From the NCBI GenBank assembly GCA_946184215.1, contig CAMHER010000078.1:1-8079 (forward strand): DNA of 8,079 bases. The letters run 5' to 3'. Made by a program: the position numbers and the translations under genes. Each line of letters opens with the position of its first letter. Within the stretch, counting starts at the first letter, position 1. Origin of the DNA: an uncultured Clostridia bacterium (GTDB taxonomy: Bacteria; Bacillota; Clostridia; Oscillospirales; Oscillospiraceae). The notes under the pieces were generated by a model. That model saw nothing but the letters and a program-made list of their open reading frames with translations, was not told the origin of the DNA and searched no databases. This document shows positions 1 to 7,209 of this stretch, piece by piece.

Positions 1-1103
1 GCGACCGCACCCCCGGCGAGTTTTACCAGCTCGACATGGAGATGTCCTTCGCTTCGCAGGACGACGTCCTCGGCGTTCTTGAAGAGGTGCTTGTCCCCGT
101 TTTCGAAAAGTTCGGCCTGTACGGCGACCGGGTCACCCCCGCGCCCTTCCGCCGCATCCCCTATCTGGAGGCGATGGAGAAGTACGGCACGGACAAGCCC
201 GACCTGCGCATCGACCTGGAGATCCAGGACGCCACTTCTCTGCTGCAGAATATCGGCTTCGCCCCCTTCGAGGGCAATACCGTCAAGGCCGTTGTGGTCA
301 GCGGCTTTGAGGCCACGCGCAAGCAGATCGACAAGCTCTGCGCCGACGTGGAGGTACAGACCGCCCAGAAGGCCTACTGGTTCCGTCTCGACGAAAACGG
401 CGAGCTCGTGGGCGGCATTTCGAAGTTCGTCCAGCCCGTCAAGGAGCAGCTCGTCGCGGCGCTTGGCCTTACGCCCGGCTGTTTTGTCGGCCTTGCCGCC
501 GGCAAGCTCGCCGCCGCCCAGAAGACCGCGGGCGTGCTGCGCACCAAGCTCGGCGCGCTCTGCCCGGCGCATATGGACAAGGAGCAGTACAAGCTCTGCT
601 GGATCGTCGATTTTCCGATGTACGAGATCGGTGAGGAGTCCGGCGAGCTGGAGTTCTGCCACAACCCCTTCTCGATGCCCGCTGGCGGTCTCGAGGTGCT
701 GGAGAAGGCCGAGCGCGGCGAGATCGACCCGCTCGAGATCATGGCCAACCAGTACGACCTGGTCTGCAACGGCTATGAGAGCGCCTCCGGCGCGGTGAGA
801 AACCACGACCCCGAGATCATGATCAAGGCCTTTGAGATGGTGCGTCTGGGCGAGGACGACGTGAAGAAGAAGTTCCCCGCCATGTACAACGCCTTCTGCT
901 ACGGCGCGCCCCCGCACGCGGGCTGCGCCCCCGGCATCGACCGCATCGTCATGCTGCTCACGGGCGAGGAGTCGATCCGCGAGGTCATCACCTTCCCGAT
1001 GAACCAGAAGGCCCAGGATCTGATGATGGGCGCGCCCTCCGAGGTCACGCAGAAGCAATTGGATGAACTTCATATCGCGATCGTAGGAGAGGTCGAAGAA
1101 TAA
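1..1103 (+). CDS. aspS: Aspartate--tRNA ligase (AspRS), C-terminal part, 5' end outside window
   Basis: Class II aminoacyl-tRNA synthetase that charges tRNA-Asp with aspartate in the cytoplasm. The reading frame is open from the first full codon (position 3), giving 366 visible residues. Bacterial AspRS is usually close to 590, so the N-terminal anticodon-binding domain and motif 1 lie outside. The visible part opens inside motif 2 (DRTPGEFYQLDMEMSF). The AspRS signature YGTDKPDLR follows at visible residues 61-69, then the bacterial GAD insertion domain at roughly 90-190, and FDFP-like catalytic-core strands (WIVDFPMYE). Motif 3 (GIDRIVMLLTG, about 311-321) carries the ATP-contacting Arg. 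The SGAVRNHDPEIM and PHAGCAPGIDR wording is the form I associate with Clostridia. It ends at TAA with the usual LHI-type tail. Whether it is discriminating or also makes Asp-tRNA-Asn cannot be judged, because the anticodon domain is missing. Identification is very secure. Confidence 0.97.
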   Translation, partial: DRTPGEFYQLDMEMSFASQDDVLGVLEEVLVPVFEKFGLYGDRVTPAPFRRIPYLEAMEKYGTDKPDLRIDLEIQDATSLLQNIGFAPFEGNTVKAVVVSGFEATRKQIDKLCADVEVQTAQKAYWFRLDENGELVGGISKFVQPVKEQLVAALGLTPGCFVGLAAGKLAAAQKTAGVLRTKLGALCPAHMDKEQYKLCWIVDFPMYEIGEESGELEFCHNPFSMPAGGLEVLEKAERGEIDPLEIMANQYDLVCNGYESASGAVRNHDPEIMIKAFEMVRLGEDDVKKKFPAMYNAFCYGAPPHAGCAPGIDRIVMLLTGEESIREVITFPMNQKAQDLMMGAPSEVTQKQLDELHIAIVGEVEE

Positions 1104-1116
1104 AGCCAACACTTAC

Positions 1117-1149
1117 ACAGCCGGAGAAAGCGATTCCTCCGGCTGTTTT
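1117..1149 (+). terminator. Rho-independent terminator after aspS
   Basis: A perfect 10-bp stem (ACAGCCGGAG at 1117-1126 with CTCCGGCTGT at 1137-1146) and a 10-base loop starts 13 bases after the aspS stop codon. Only four T residues (1146-1149) follow before AAGGAGG, so the U-tract is short. Termination may be partial and let some transcription through into comM. Confidence 0.7.
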
Positions 1150-1156
1150 AAGGAGG
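1150..1156 (+). promoter_or_regulatory. Strong Shine-Dalgarno sequence of comM
   Basis: AAGGAGG lies 7 bases before the ATG at 1164 and fixes that start. It abuts the aspS terminator. The bases GGAGGAA (1152-1158) are exactly complementary to TTCCTCC (1134-1140) in the loop and right arm of that hairpin, so the site could be masked when the terminator stem is not formed. Confidence 0.75.
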
Positions 1157-1163
1157 AAAGAGC

Positions 1164-2645
1164 ATGCTTTCCCGTATCCGAAGCTTTTCCGTCAGCGGCG
1201 TGGGCGGCTTTGAGATCGCCGTTGAGGTGTACATCTCCGGCGGCCTGCCGGGCTTTGAGATCGTCGGATTGCCCGACGCCGCCGTCAAGGAGGCGCGCGA
1301 GCGCGTCCGCGCGGCGATCAAGAACACCGGCTTTCGTTTTCCTCCCAGCCGTCTGACGGTCAATCTCGCCCCGGCCGACCGGAAGAAGGCCGGTACGCTC
1401 TACGATCTGCCGATCCTCATCGGCATTCTGGCCGCCCAGGGCGAGATCAAGCAGCCGCAGGACGACTGTGCCTTTCTCGGCGAGCTTGCCATGGCCATCG
1501 CGGCGGAGAGATGCGGTGTGAAAAAGCTCTTTCTCCCCGCCGAAAACGCCTCCGAGGCCGCCTTTGCCGAGGGGGTCGAAGTATTCGGCGTGGAAAGCGT
1601 CGGGGAGCTGATTTCCCATCTGCGCGGCGAGCAAGAGCTCTCCCCTGCCGAAGCGCCTGTCCTCACGGCTGAGGATCTGGCGCTGCCGGATTTTGCCGAC
1701 GTCAAGGGGCAGGAGAGCGTCCGGCGTGCCCTTGAGGTGGCCGCCGCGGGCGGGCACAACGTGCTTCTTGTCGGCCCGCCGGGCTCCGGCAAGTCGATGA
1801 TGGCGCGCCGCCTGCCCTCGATCCTGCCGGACATGAGCCGGGAGGAGATGATCGAGGCAACCGAGATCCACTCGGTGGCCGGGCTGACCGGGAAGAAGAA
1901 TCCCATCGTCTGCACGCGCCCCTTCCGCTCGCCGCATCACACGGTGTCGGGGCCGGGGCTCTCCGGCGGCGGCACGGTCCCCCGCCCGGGCGAGATCAGT
2001 CTGGCCCACACGGGCGTGCTGTTTTTAGACGAGCTGCCGGAGTTTCGCAGCGACGTGCTGGAGGTGCTGCGCCAGCCGCTCGAGGACGGCGAGGTCACGG
2101 TCTCGCGCGTATCGGGCTCCGTCACATTTCCCAGCCGCTTTATGCTGGTGTGTGCGATGAACCCCTGCCGCTGCGGCTGGTACGGCCACCCCTCGGGGCG
2201 CTGTCGCTGCAGCGAGACGGACGTGCGCCGCTATCAGAGCCGGATCTCCGGCCCGCTGCTCGACCGCATCGACATTATCACCGAGGTCCCGGCGCTGGAG
2301 TTTGACGAGCTGCGCCGCAGCAGCCCAGCCGAGAGCTCAAAGGAGATCAAAAAACGCGTGGACGCCGCGAGAGCGATCCAGCGCAGGCGCTTTGCCGAAA
2401 GCCGCACCGCCTGCAACGCCCGCATGACCAGCCGCGAGTTGCGCCGATTCTGCCCGCTCACGGCGGAGGGCGAAGAGCTGATGCACGGCGCGTTTGACGC
2501 CATGGGGCTTTCCGCCCGCAGCTATGACCGAATTTTACGCGTGGCGCGCACGATCGCCGATCTGGCCGGTTCGGATGAGATCCTGCCGGAGCATGTGGCC
2601 GAGGCCGTGCAGTACCGCGCTTATGATTTTACCAGCGGAGAGTGA
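1164..2645 (+). CDS. comM: YifB/ComM family Mg-chelatase-like AAA+ ATPase
   Basis: A cytosolic AAA+ ATPase of 493 residues. In Gram-negative bacteria ComM is a branch-migration helicase that extends recombination during natural transformation. In Firmicutes (YifB) the role is less clear. The N-terminal ChlI-like domain (about 1-150) has the family wording GLPGFEIVGLPDAAVKEARERV and NLAPADRKKAGTLYDLP. The AAA+ core has Walker A GPPGSGKS (204-211), RPFRSPHHT (252-260) and Walker B VLFLDE (285-290). It also has the four-Cys segment CRCG...CRC (C335, C337, C347, C349) and SGPLLDRID (362-370). The C-terminal lid has ARTIADLAGS (461-470). The ATG follows a strong SD. One oddity: GELA (106-109) runs straight into MAIAA, skipping about 13-14 residues present in relatives. 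It is first in a probable operon with the lipoprotein gene, thiI and cinA. The family is certain; the cellular role here is inferred. Confidence 0.95.
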   Translation: MLSRIRSFSVSGVGGFEIAVEVYISGGLPGFEIVGLPDAAVKEARERVRAAIKNTGFRFPPSRLTVNLAPADRKKAGTLYDLPILIGILAAQGEIKQPQDDCAFLGELAMAIAAERCGVKKLFLPAENASEAAFAEGVEVFGVESVGELISHLRGEQELSPAEAPVLTAEDLALPDFADVKGQESVRRALEVAAAGGHNVLLVGPPGSGKSMMARRLPSILPDMSREEMIEATEIHSVAGLTGKKNPIVCTRPFRSPHHTVSGPGLSGGGTVPRPGEISLAHTGVLFLDELPEFRSDVLEVLRQPLEDGEVTVSRVSGSVTFPSRFMLVCAMNPCRCGWYGHPSGRCRCSETDVRRYQSRISGPLLDRIDIITEVPALEFDELRRSSPAESSKEIKKRVDAARAIQRRRFAESRTACNARMTSRELRRFCPLTAEGEELMHGAFDAMGLSARSYDRILRVARTIADLAGSDEILPEHVAEAVQYRAYDFTSGE

Positions 2646-2652
2646 GAAAAAA

Positions 2653-3651
2653 ATGAAACGCCGCTTATTTCTTCTTGTGCTGTTGTGTATCCTTGTCTCG
2701 CTGCTCGCCGGCTGTGCCGGGGAACTGCCGGATCTGCCGCCGCTGCCGGGCAAAGAGACGCCCGACGCCGCGGAGGAACCGGTGATTGAAGCGGTCGCCG
2801 AGACGCCCGTTCCCACGCCTGCCGCCGTGCAGGAACTTTCCTTCTCCGTCACGCTGCCTGCCTCCGGGCAGGAGGGAGAGGAGACCGTTTGGTATTTCAG
2901 CCCCGCGGAGGAGTTTGACTGTGCCTTTTCCTATCCCTCCTACTGCCGGGTCTGGGTAGAGAAGGGCGCGCTTCGGCTCGACCCCGTTTGGTGCTTTGCG
3001 CGCATGTTCTTTACCTCTGTACGCAAAGACGCCGAGGGCGCGCCGGAGGAAATGACCGAGCTGCTCCAGCCCGGCAAATGGGGCGCCTCCCCCGCTGAGG
3101 GAACGGCCGGGAGCGGCTGGAGCGCGCTGCGGATGCTGCATCTGAAATACGACACCTGGCGCCGCTGGATCGCCTGGGAGACGCCCGAGCGTTATTACCT
3201 GCTCTATGGCTCCTGCTTTGACGGCCGGGAGGATGTGCCCGGCTCGGTCTTTGAGACCATCGCCGCCTCTTTCCTCACGAACGAAGAGCTGATCCACCCC
3301 GTCCCCGCCTACGGCGAGGCGCTTTATCAGACCGACAGCCTTACGCTCTCCTGCGCCGGGGCGCAGATCCGCAGCGGCGAGGAGGGGCTTTTCTTTGAGC
3401 TGCGTCTTTCCGCGGGCAATTCCGGCGACGAGCCCTGCGCCTTTTCTGTCTCCGCCCTTGAAGCGGACGGGAACACGATCCCCTTTGACGAACGCTTTTC
3501 CGTCAACGGCCATGAAGGAGGCCTCTGGCTCCTCACCCTGCCTCTCACAGCGGAGGGCGGCGATCTTGCGGAGGAACTGTCCTTCTCTGTCACGGCTGAC
3601 GCGGCAGACGCTTCTGCGGCGCTCCCGGTCAGCATCCATATCACCCGATAA
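2653..3651 (+). CDS. Putative membrane-anchored lipoprotein of unknown function
   Basis: I do not recognise this 332-residue protein. The start at 2653 is chosen because it gives a textbook lipoprotein signal peptide: MKRR, a hydrophobic stretch (5-19), then the lipobox LAGC with Cys21 as the lipidated residue. The frame is open further upstream, but that would overlap comM by about 150 bases. After Cys21 comes a Pro/Glu/Ala-rich linker (about 22-60). A first domain (about 61-210) is rich in aromatic residues (YPSYCRVWVEKG, RRWIAWETPERYYLLYG). A second beta-rich, Ig-like-looking segment (about 225-332) follows. Two ELSFSVT strings (61-67 and 308-314) flank the mature part. Cys234 and Cys262 could form a disulphide. 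It is predicted to sit on the outer face of the membrane. It lies 7 bases after comM and 11 before thiI, so it is probably co-transcribed; the SD (GGAG, 2637-2640) is weak and within the end of comM. Its function is unknown. Confidence 0.82.
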   Translation: MKRRLFLLVLLCILVSLLAGCAGELPDLPPLPGKETPDAAEEPVIEAVAETPVPTPAAVQELSFSVTLPASGQEGEETVWYFSPAEEFDCAFSYPSYCRVWVEKGALRLDPVWCFARMFFTSVRKDAEGAPEEMTELLQPGKWGASPAEGTAGSGWSALRMLHLKYDTWRRWIAWETPERYYLLYGSCFDGREDVPGSVFETIAASFLTNEELIHPVPAYGEALYQTDSLTLSCAGAQIRSGEEGLFFELRLSAGNSGDEPCAFSVSALEADGNTIPFDERFSVNGHEGGLWLLTLPLTAEGGDLAEELSFSVTADAADASAALPVSIHITR

Positions 3652-3662
3652 AGGAAGAAGCT

Positions 3663-4835
3663 ATGAAAGAAATCATTCTCTGCAAGCTCGGCGAGATCGT
3701 CCTGAAGGGCCTCAACCGCAAGAGCTTTGAACAGAAGCTGCTGTCCAATCTGCGCCACAGTCTTTATTCTCTGGGCAACTACCGGGTCTGGTGCAGCCAG
3801 TCCACCGTGTATATCGAGGCCGGAGACGACGAGGCCGACATGGACGCCGCCTTTGAGGCTGCGAAAAAGGTATTCGGCATCATCAAGCTCTCCCGCGCGG
3901 CGGCCTGTGAAAAGGACAAGGATGCCATCGTCGAGTTGGCCAGGACTTATCTGCACGACGAGCTGATGCGTGCAAAGACCTTCAAGGTGGAGACCCGGCG
4001 CAGCGACAAGCGCTTCCCGCTGACGAGCATCGAGCTGAGCCAGTACGTCGGCGGCGAGCTGGCCGAGGCCTATCCCCACCTGCGCGCCGAGATGCACGCA
4101 CCCGAGCTTGTCATCCATCTCGAGGTGCGCGACGTGGCGGCATACGTCCACGCCTCCCCTGTCGACGGCGCGGGCGGCATGCCCGTGGGGTCGAACGGCG
4201 TAGCGATCTCGCTGCTCTCCGGCGGGATCGACAGCCCCGTCTCGACCTATATGATCGCCAGGCGCGGCGTGCGCCTCGTGCCGCTGCACTTCTTCTCGTT
4301 CCCCTACACCTCCGAGGCGGCGAAGGAAAAGGTCGTCGAGCTGGCCCGGCTCCTGACGCCGTACTGCGGCAAGATGCCGCTGCTTGTCGTGCCCTTTACG
4401 CACATTCAGGAGCAGATCCGCGACAAGTGTCCCGAGGAATACTTCACGCTGATCATGCGCCGCTTTATGATGCGCATTGCCGAAAAAATCGCCGAGGCGC
4501 AGGGCGCGAAGGCCATCGTCACGGGCGAGAATCTCGGCCAGGTGGCCAGCCAGACGATGGAGGCCATGGCCTCGACCCAGGCGGTGATCTCGCTGCCCGT
4601 GCTCCAGCCGCTGATCGGCATGGACAAGGAGGAGATCGTGCGCTTCGCCCGCCGGATCGGCACCTTTGAGACCTCGATCCTGCCTTATGAGGACTGCTGC
4701 ACCGTCTTTACGCCGCGCCACCCCAAGACTCACCCGAAGGTGGAGGAAGTCGAACGCGCCGAAAGGGAAATGGACGTTGACGGACTGGTAGCCGAGGCGG
4801 TCGCGGGCGTGGAAAGGATCATGGTGGGCAGATGA
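3663..4835 (+). CDS. thiI: tRNA 4-thiouridine synthase ThiI (no rhodanese domain)
   Basis: Transfers sulfur to uridine-8 of tRNA, making 4-thiouridine, using ATP to adenylate the base. In many bacteria it also supplies sulfur for the thiazole of thiamine. The 390 residues cover an N-terminal ferredoxin-like and THUMP RNA-binding region (about 1-165) and the PP-loop pyrophosphatase domain with SGGIDSPV at 186-193. TGENLGQVASQT (287-298) and PYEDCCTVFTPRHPKTHP (341-358) are also family-typical. The E. coli-type C-terminal rhodanese domain is absent, as in Bacillus-type ThiI of about 400 residues. Sulfur is therefore expected directly from a cysteine desulfurase; none is encoded in this window. 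Adjacent Cys345-Cys346 are candidates for the sulfur-handling Cys, which is inference. The SD is GGAAG just before the ATG. The stop overlaps the cinA start by 4 bases (ATGA), suggesting translational coupling. Confidence 0.95.
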   Translation: MKEIILCKLGEIVLKGLNRKSFEQKLLSNLRHSLYSLGNYRVWCSQSTVYIEAGDDEADMDAAFEAAKKVFGIIKLSRAAACEKDKDAIVELARTYLHDELMRAKTFKVETRRSDKRFPLTSIELSQYVGGELAEAYPHLRAEMHAPELVIHLEVRDVAAYVHASPVDGAGGMPVGSNGVAISLLSGGIDSPVSTYMIARRGVRLVPLHFFSFPYTSEAAKEKVVELARLLTPYCGKMPLLVVPFTHIQEQIRDKCPEEYFTLIMRRFMMRIAEKIAEAQGAKAIVTGENLGQVASQTMEAMASTQAVISLPVLQPLIGMDKEEIVRFARRIGTFETSILPYEDCCTVFTPRHPKTHPKVEEVERAEREMDVDGLVAEAVAGVERIMVGR

Positions 4836-6094
4836 ACACCAGGAGCTTTGACACCGAGATCCTCTCCGTGGGGACCGAGCTGCTGCTGGGCCATGTGACG
4901 AACACCGACGCGCGCGACATCTCCGAGATGCTCTCGAAGATCGGGATCAACGTGCGCTATCACACAGTCGTGGGCGACAACCCGGAAAGACTTCGCAAAT
5001 GCGTGGAGATTGCCAAAAGCCGCGCCGACATCATCATCACGACCGGCGGACTGGGGCCGACCTGCGACGATCTGACCAAGCAGATCCTCGCCGAGGCCTT
5101 CGGTCTGCAGCTTGTGGAGAATGAGGCGGAGCGCGAGGGACTTTACGACTATATCAAATACAGCCGCAACTTCACGCCGAACAACTACGCCCAGGCCATG
5201 CTGCCCGATGGCTGCACGGTGTTCCACAACAACTGCGGCACCGCGCCGGGCTGCGCCTTTGAAAAGGACGGCAAGACCGTGATCATGATCCCCGGCCCGC
5301 CCAAGGAATGCCGCGCCATGTTTGCCGAGAGCGCCTTGCCCTATTTGCGGAAACTCTCCGGCGGACAGATCGTGTCCCACTCGCTGCGCATCTTCGGCAT
5401 CGGCGAGAGCGCCGTGGACCAGATGTTCCGTGACGAAATGGATCGTATGACGAATCCCACGATGGCCCCCTACGCCAAGGAGTGCGACTGTCTGCTGCAG
5501 ATCACGGCCAAGGCCGGCACCGCCGCCGAGGCGGAGGATATGATCCGCCCCGTGATGGAGAAGGCCGCCGCAAGGCTCGGCGAATACGTCTACGGCGTGG
5601 ACGTGGAGTGCGTCGAAGAGGCCGTCTTCGCGCTGATGGAGCAAAACGGCATGACCTTTGCCGCGGCCGAGAGCTGCACCGGCGGCGAGGTCGCCAAGCG
5701 CTTTACCGACATTCCCGGCGCCAGCGCCCATTTCCTGGGCGGCGCCGTGACCTATACCAATGACATGAAGGCCAGACTTCTCGGCATCGATAGCGCGCTG
5801 ATCGCGTCAAAGGGCGCGGTGAGCCATGAGGTAGCCTATGAGATGGCCGCACGCATCCGGGAGATTTCCGGCGCGGACATCGGCGTGGGCGTCACGGGTC
5901 TGGCCGGGCCGGACGGCGACGGCGTGCACGAGGTCGGCACGGTGTTCGTCTCGATGGCGGCAAAGGACGGCGTATGGGTGCGCGAGCTGCATTTGGGCGA
6001 GCACCGGACGCGCAGCTTTATCCGCCGCATGGCGGGCAACCACGTCTATGACATGATGCGCCGCTATATGACGGGATTGAAAGTTATCCCTTGA
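4832..6094 (+). CDS. cinA: CinA: MoCF-like domain fused to nicotinamide-nucleotide amidase (PncC)
   Basis: A two-domain cytosolic protein of 420 residues, the usual full length. The N-terminal molybdopterin-binding-like domain (about 6-175) has SVGTELLLGHVTNTD (12-26) and TTGGLGPTCDDLT (70-82). In this family it is linked to ADP-ribose pyrophosphatase activity. The C-terminal domain (about 258-415) is the PncC-type NMN deamidase. It has AAESCTGG (278-285) with the expected catalytic Ser281, TYTNDMK (307-313) and GVTGLAGPDGDG (353-364). It converts NMN to nicotinate mononucleotide for NAD salvage. The name comes from competence-inducible expression in streptococci; nothing here shows that regulation. 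It starts inside the last codons of thiI, so it probably depends on coupled translation, and no strong SD is visible. No clear terminator follows before pta. Identification is secure; whether both activities operate is inferred. Confidence 0.95.
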   Translation: MNTRSFDTEILSVGTELLLGHVTNTDARDISEMLSKIGINVRYHTVVGDNPERLRKCVEIAKSRADIIITTGGLGPTCDDLTKQILAEAFGLQLVENEAEREGLYDYIKYSRNFTPNNYAQAMLPDGCTVFHNNCGTAPGCAFEKDGKTVIMIPGPPKECRAMFAESALPYLRKLSGGQIVSHSLRIFGIGESAVDQMFRDEMDRMTNPTMAPYAKECDCLLQITAKAGTAAEAEDMIRPVMEKAAARLGEYVYGVDVECVEEAVFALMEQNGMTFAAAESCTGGEVAKRFTDIPGASAHFLGGAVTYTNDMKARLLGIDSALIASKGAVSHEVAYEMAARIREISGADIGVGVTGLAGPDGDGVHEVGTVFVSMAAKDGVWVRELHLGEHRTRSFIRRMAGNHVYDMMRRYMTGLKVIP

Positions 6095-6119
6095 AATACC
6101 GCGGCGTAAGTGTTACAGT
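6091..6119 (+). promoter_or_regulatory. Probable sigma-A-type promoter for pta
   Basis: TTGAAA (6091-6096, 5 of 6 consensus) is followed after 17 bases by TACAGT (6114-6119, 4 of 6). A TGT directly before it acts as an extended -10 (TGn). The -35 overlaps the cinA stop codon. The expected transcript start is near 6126, giving a leader of about 57 bases. A weaker alternative is TTGAGC (6127-6132), 18 bases, TAAATA (6151-6156). Confidence 0.42.
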
Positions 6120-6167
6120 ATCCACGTTGAGCAAAGTTCCATTGAATTGATAAATAAATTTTTCATT

Positions 6168-6172
6168 GGAGG
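6168..6172 (+). promoter_or_regulatory. Ribosome binding site that fixes the pta start
   Basis: GGAGG ends 10 bases before the ATG at 6183. It favours that start over an in-frame ATG at 6147, which would add 12 unrelated residues (MINKFFIGGTKT) and include the SD itself in the coding region. CCATTGAA (6139-6146) and TTCATTGG (6162-6169) could pair with one T-T mismatch and partly cover the site; this is weak evidence. Confidence 0.75.
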
Positions 6173-6182
6173 CACAAAAACT

Positions 6183-7184
6183 ATGTTTGAGAACCTGATC
6201 GAGATCCTGAAGGCAAATCCCCGCAAGATCGTGTATACCGAGGGCACCGACGCCCGTATTCTGGAGTCCGCCGCGCGTCTGAAGAAGGACGGCTTCCTCA
6301 CGCCCGTTCTCGTCGGCGAGGTCGAGGCCGTGAAGGCCGCTGCCGCAAAGGGCGGCTTTGACATTGACGGTCTGGAGATCATCGATCCCAAGACCTATGG
6401 CAAGATGGACGAAATGGTCGAGACGATGGTCGCGCTCCGCAAGGGCAAGATGACCGCGGAGGAATGCCGCGCCAATCTGCTCAAGAGCAACTACTTCGGC
6501 ACGATGCTCGTCAAGATGGGCGTGGCCGACGCGCTGCTGGGCGGCGCCACCTATTCGACGGCCGATACCGTCCGCCCCGCGCTGCAGCTGGTCAAGACCC
6601 GCAAGGGTGCCAATCTCGTCAGCTCCTGCTTTATTCTGGTCAAGGAAGGCGCCCCGATGCTCTGCATGGGCGACTGCGCGATCAACATCAGCTATGAGGA
6701 TCGCCTCGACAAGGAAGGCAACGTTGTCCTCTCCGCCGCGGCCCAGCTCGCCGAGGTCGCCGTTGAGACCGCCAAGACCGCCAAGGTCTTCGGCATGGAT
6801 CCGAAGGTCGCGATGCTGTCCTACTCCACCAAGGGCTCCGGCAAGGGCGCGAACGTCGATCTCGTCCGCAACGCCACCGCCATCGCCAAGGAAATGGCCC
6901 CCGAGCTGGATCTCGACGGCGAGATGCAGTTCGACGCCGCCGTCTCCCCGGTCGTCGGCCAGCTGAAGTTCCCCGGCAGCAAGGTCGCCGGCTTCGCCAA
7001 CACCTTCATCTTCCCGGAGATCCAGTCCGGCAACATCGGCTACAAGATCGCCCAGCGTCTCGGCGGTTACGCCGCCTACGGCCCGATCCTGCAGGGTCTC
7101 AACGCGCCGATCAACGACCTTTCCCGCGGCTGCGACGCCGAGGAAGTCTACCAGATGTCCATCATCACCGCAGCTTTGGCCTGA
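6183..7184 (+). CDS. pta: Phosphate acetyltransferase
   Basis: Interconverts acetyl-CoA plus phosphate with acetyl-phosphate plus CoA. With acetate kinase it yields ATP and acetate in fermenting Clostridia. The 333 residues match the short, single-domain Pta class (about 325-335), without the N-terminal regulatory domains of E. coli Pta. Family wording includes VYTEGTDARILESA (17-30), GGATYSTADTVRPALQ (120-135), MLSYSTKGSGKG (211-222) and GPILQGLNAPINDLSRGC (300-317). Ser314-Arg315 correspond to the catalytic Ser-Arg pair known in Methanosarcina Pta. The position seven residues after that Ser, usually Asp, is Glu321 here. The related phosphate butyryltransferase family is possible but fits the C-terminal motif less well. 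The gene has its own probable promoter and strong terminator, so it looks monocistronic. No ackA is adjacent. Confidence 0.93.
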   Translation: MFENLIEILKANPRKIVYTEGTDARILESAARLKKDGFLTPVLVGEVEAVKAAAAKGGFDIDGLEIIDPKTYGKMDEMVETMVALRKGKMTAEECRANLLKSNYFGTMLVKMGVADALLGGATYSTADTVRPALQLVKTRKGANLVSSCFILVKEGAPMLCMGDCAINISYEDRLDKEGNVVLSAAAQLAEVAVETAKTAKVFGMDPKVAMLSYSTKGSGKGANVDLVRNATAIAKEMAPELDLDGEMQFDAAVSPVVGQLKFPGSKVAGFANTFIFPEIQSGNIGYKIAQRLGGYAAYGPILQGLNAPINDLSRGCDAEEVYQMSIITAALA

Positions 7185-7209
7185 CGGCAGTTTTTATTCG
7201 TTTTCAACT

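Noticed and set aside
2494..2652. An upstream extension of the lipoprotein reading frame into comM
   Set aside because: It would overlap comM by about 150 bases in another frame and bury the signal peptide and lipobox inside the protein.
3327..4733. A 468-codon minus-strand open frame, and similar long minus-strand frames at 1113-2009, 2665-3639 and 4730-5731
   Set aside because: They lie wholly opposite well-identified genes, show repetitive His/Gly/Arg/Ala-rich composition typical of GC-rich antisense frames, and match no family I know.
6106..6116. A small palindrome, GTAA-GTG-TTAC, upstream of pta
   Set aside because: It is only 4 bp long, overlaps the -10 region and matches no operator consensus I know; it is probably chance.
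6147..6182. A longer pta start at ATG 6147
   Set aside because: The added 12 residues are not Pta-like, and the strong SD (6168-6172) points to ATG 6183.
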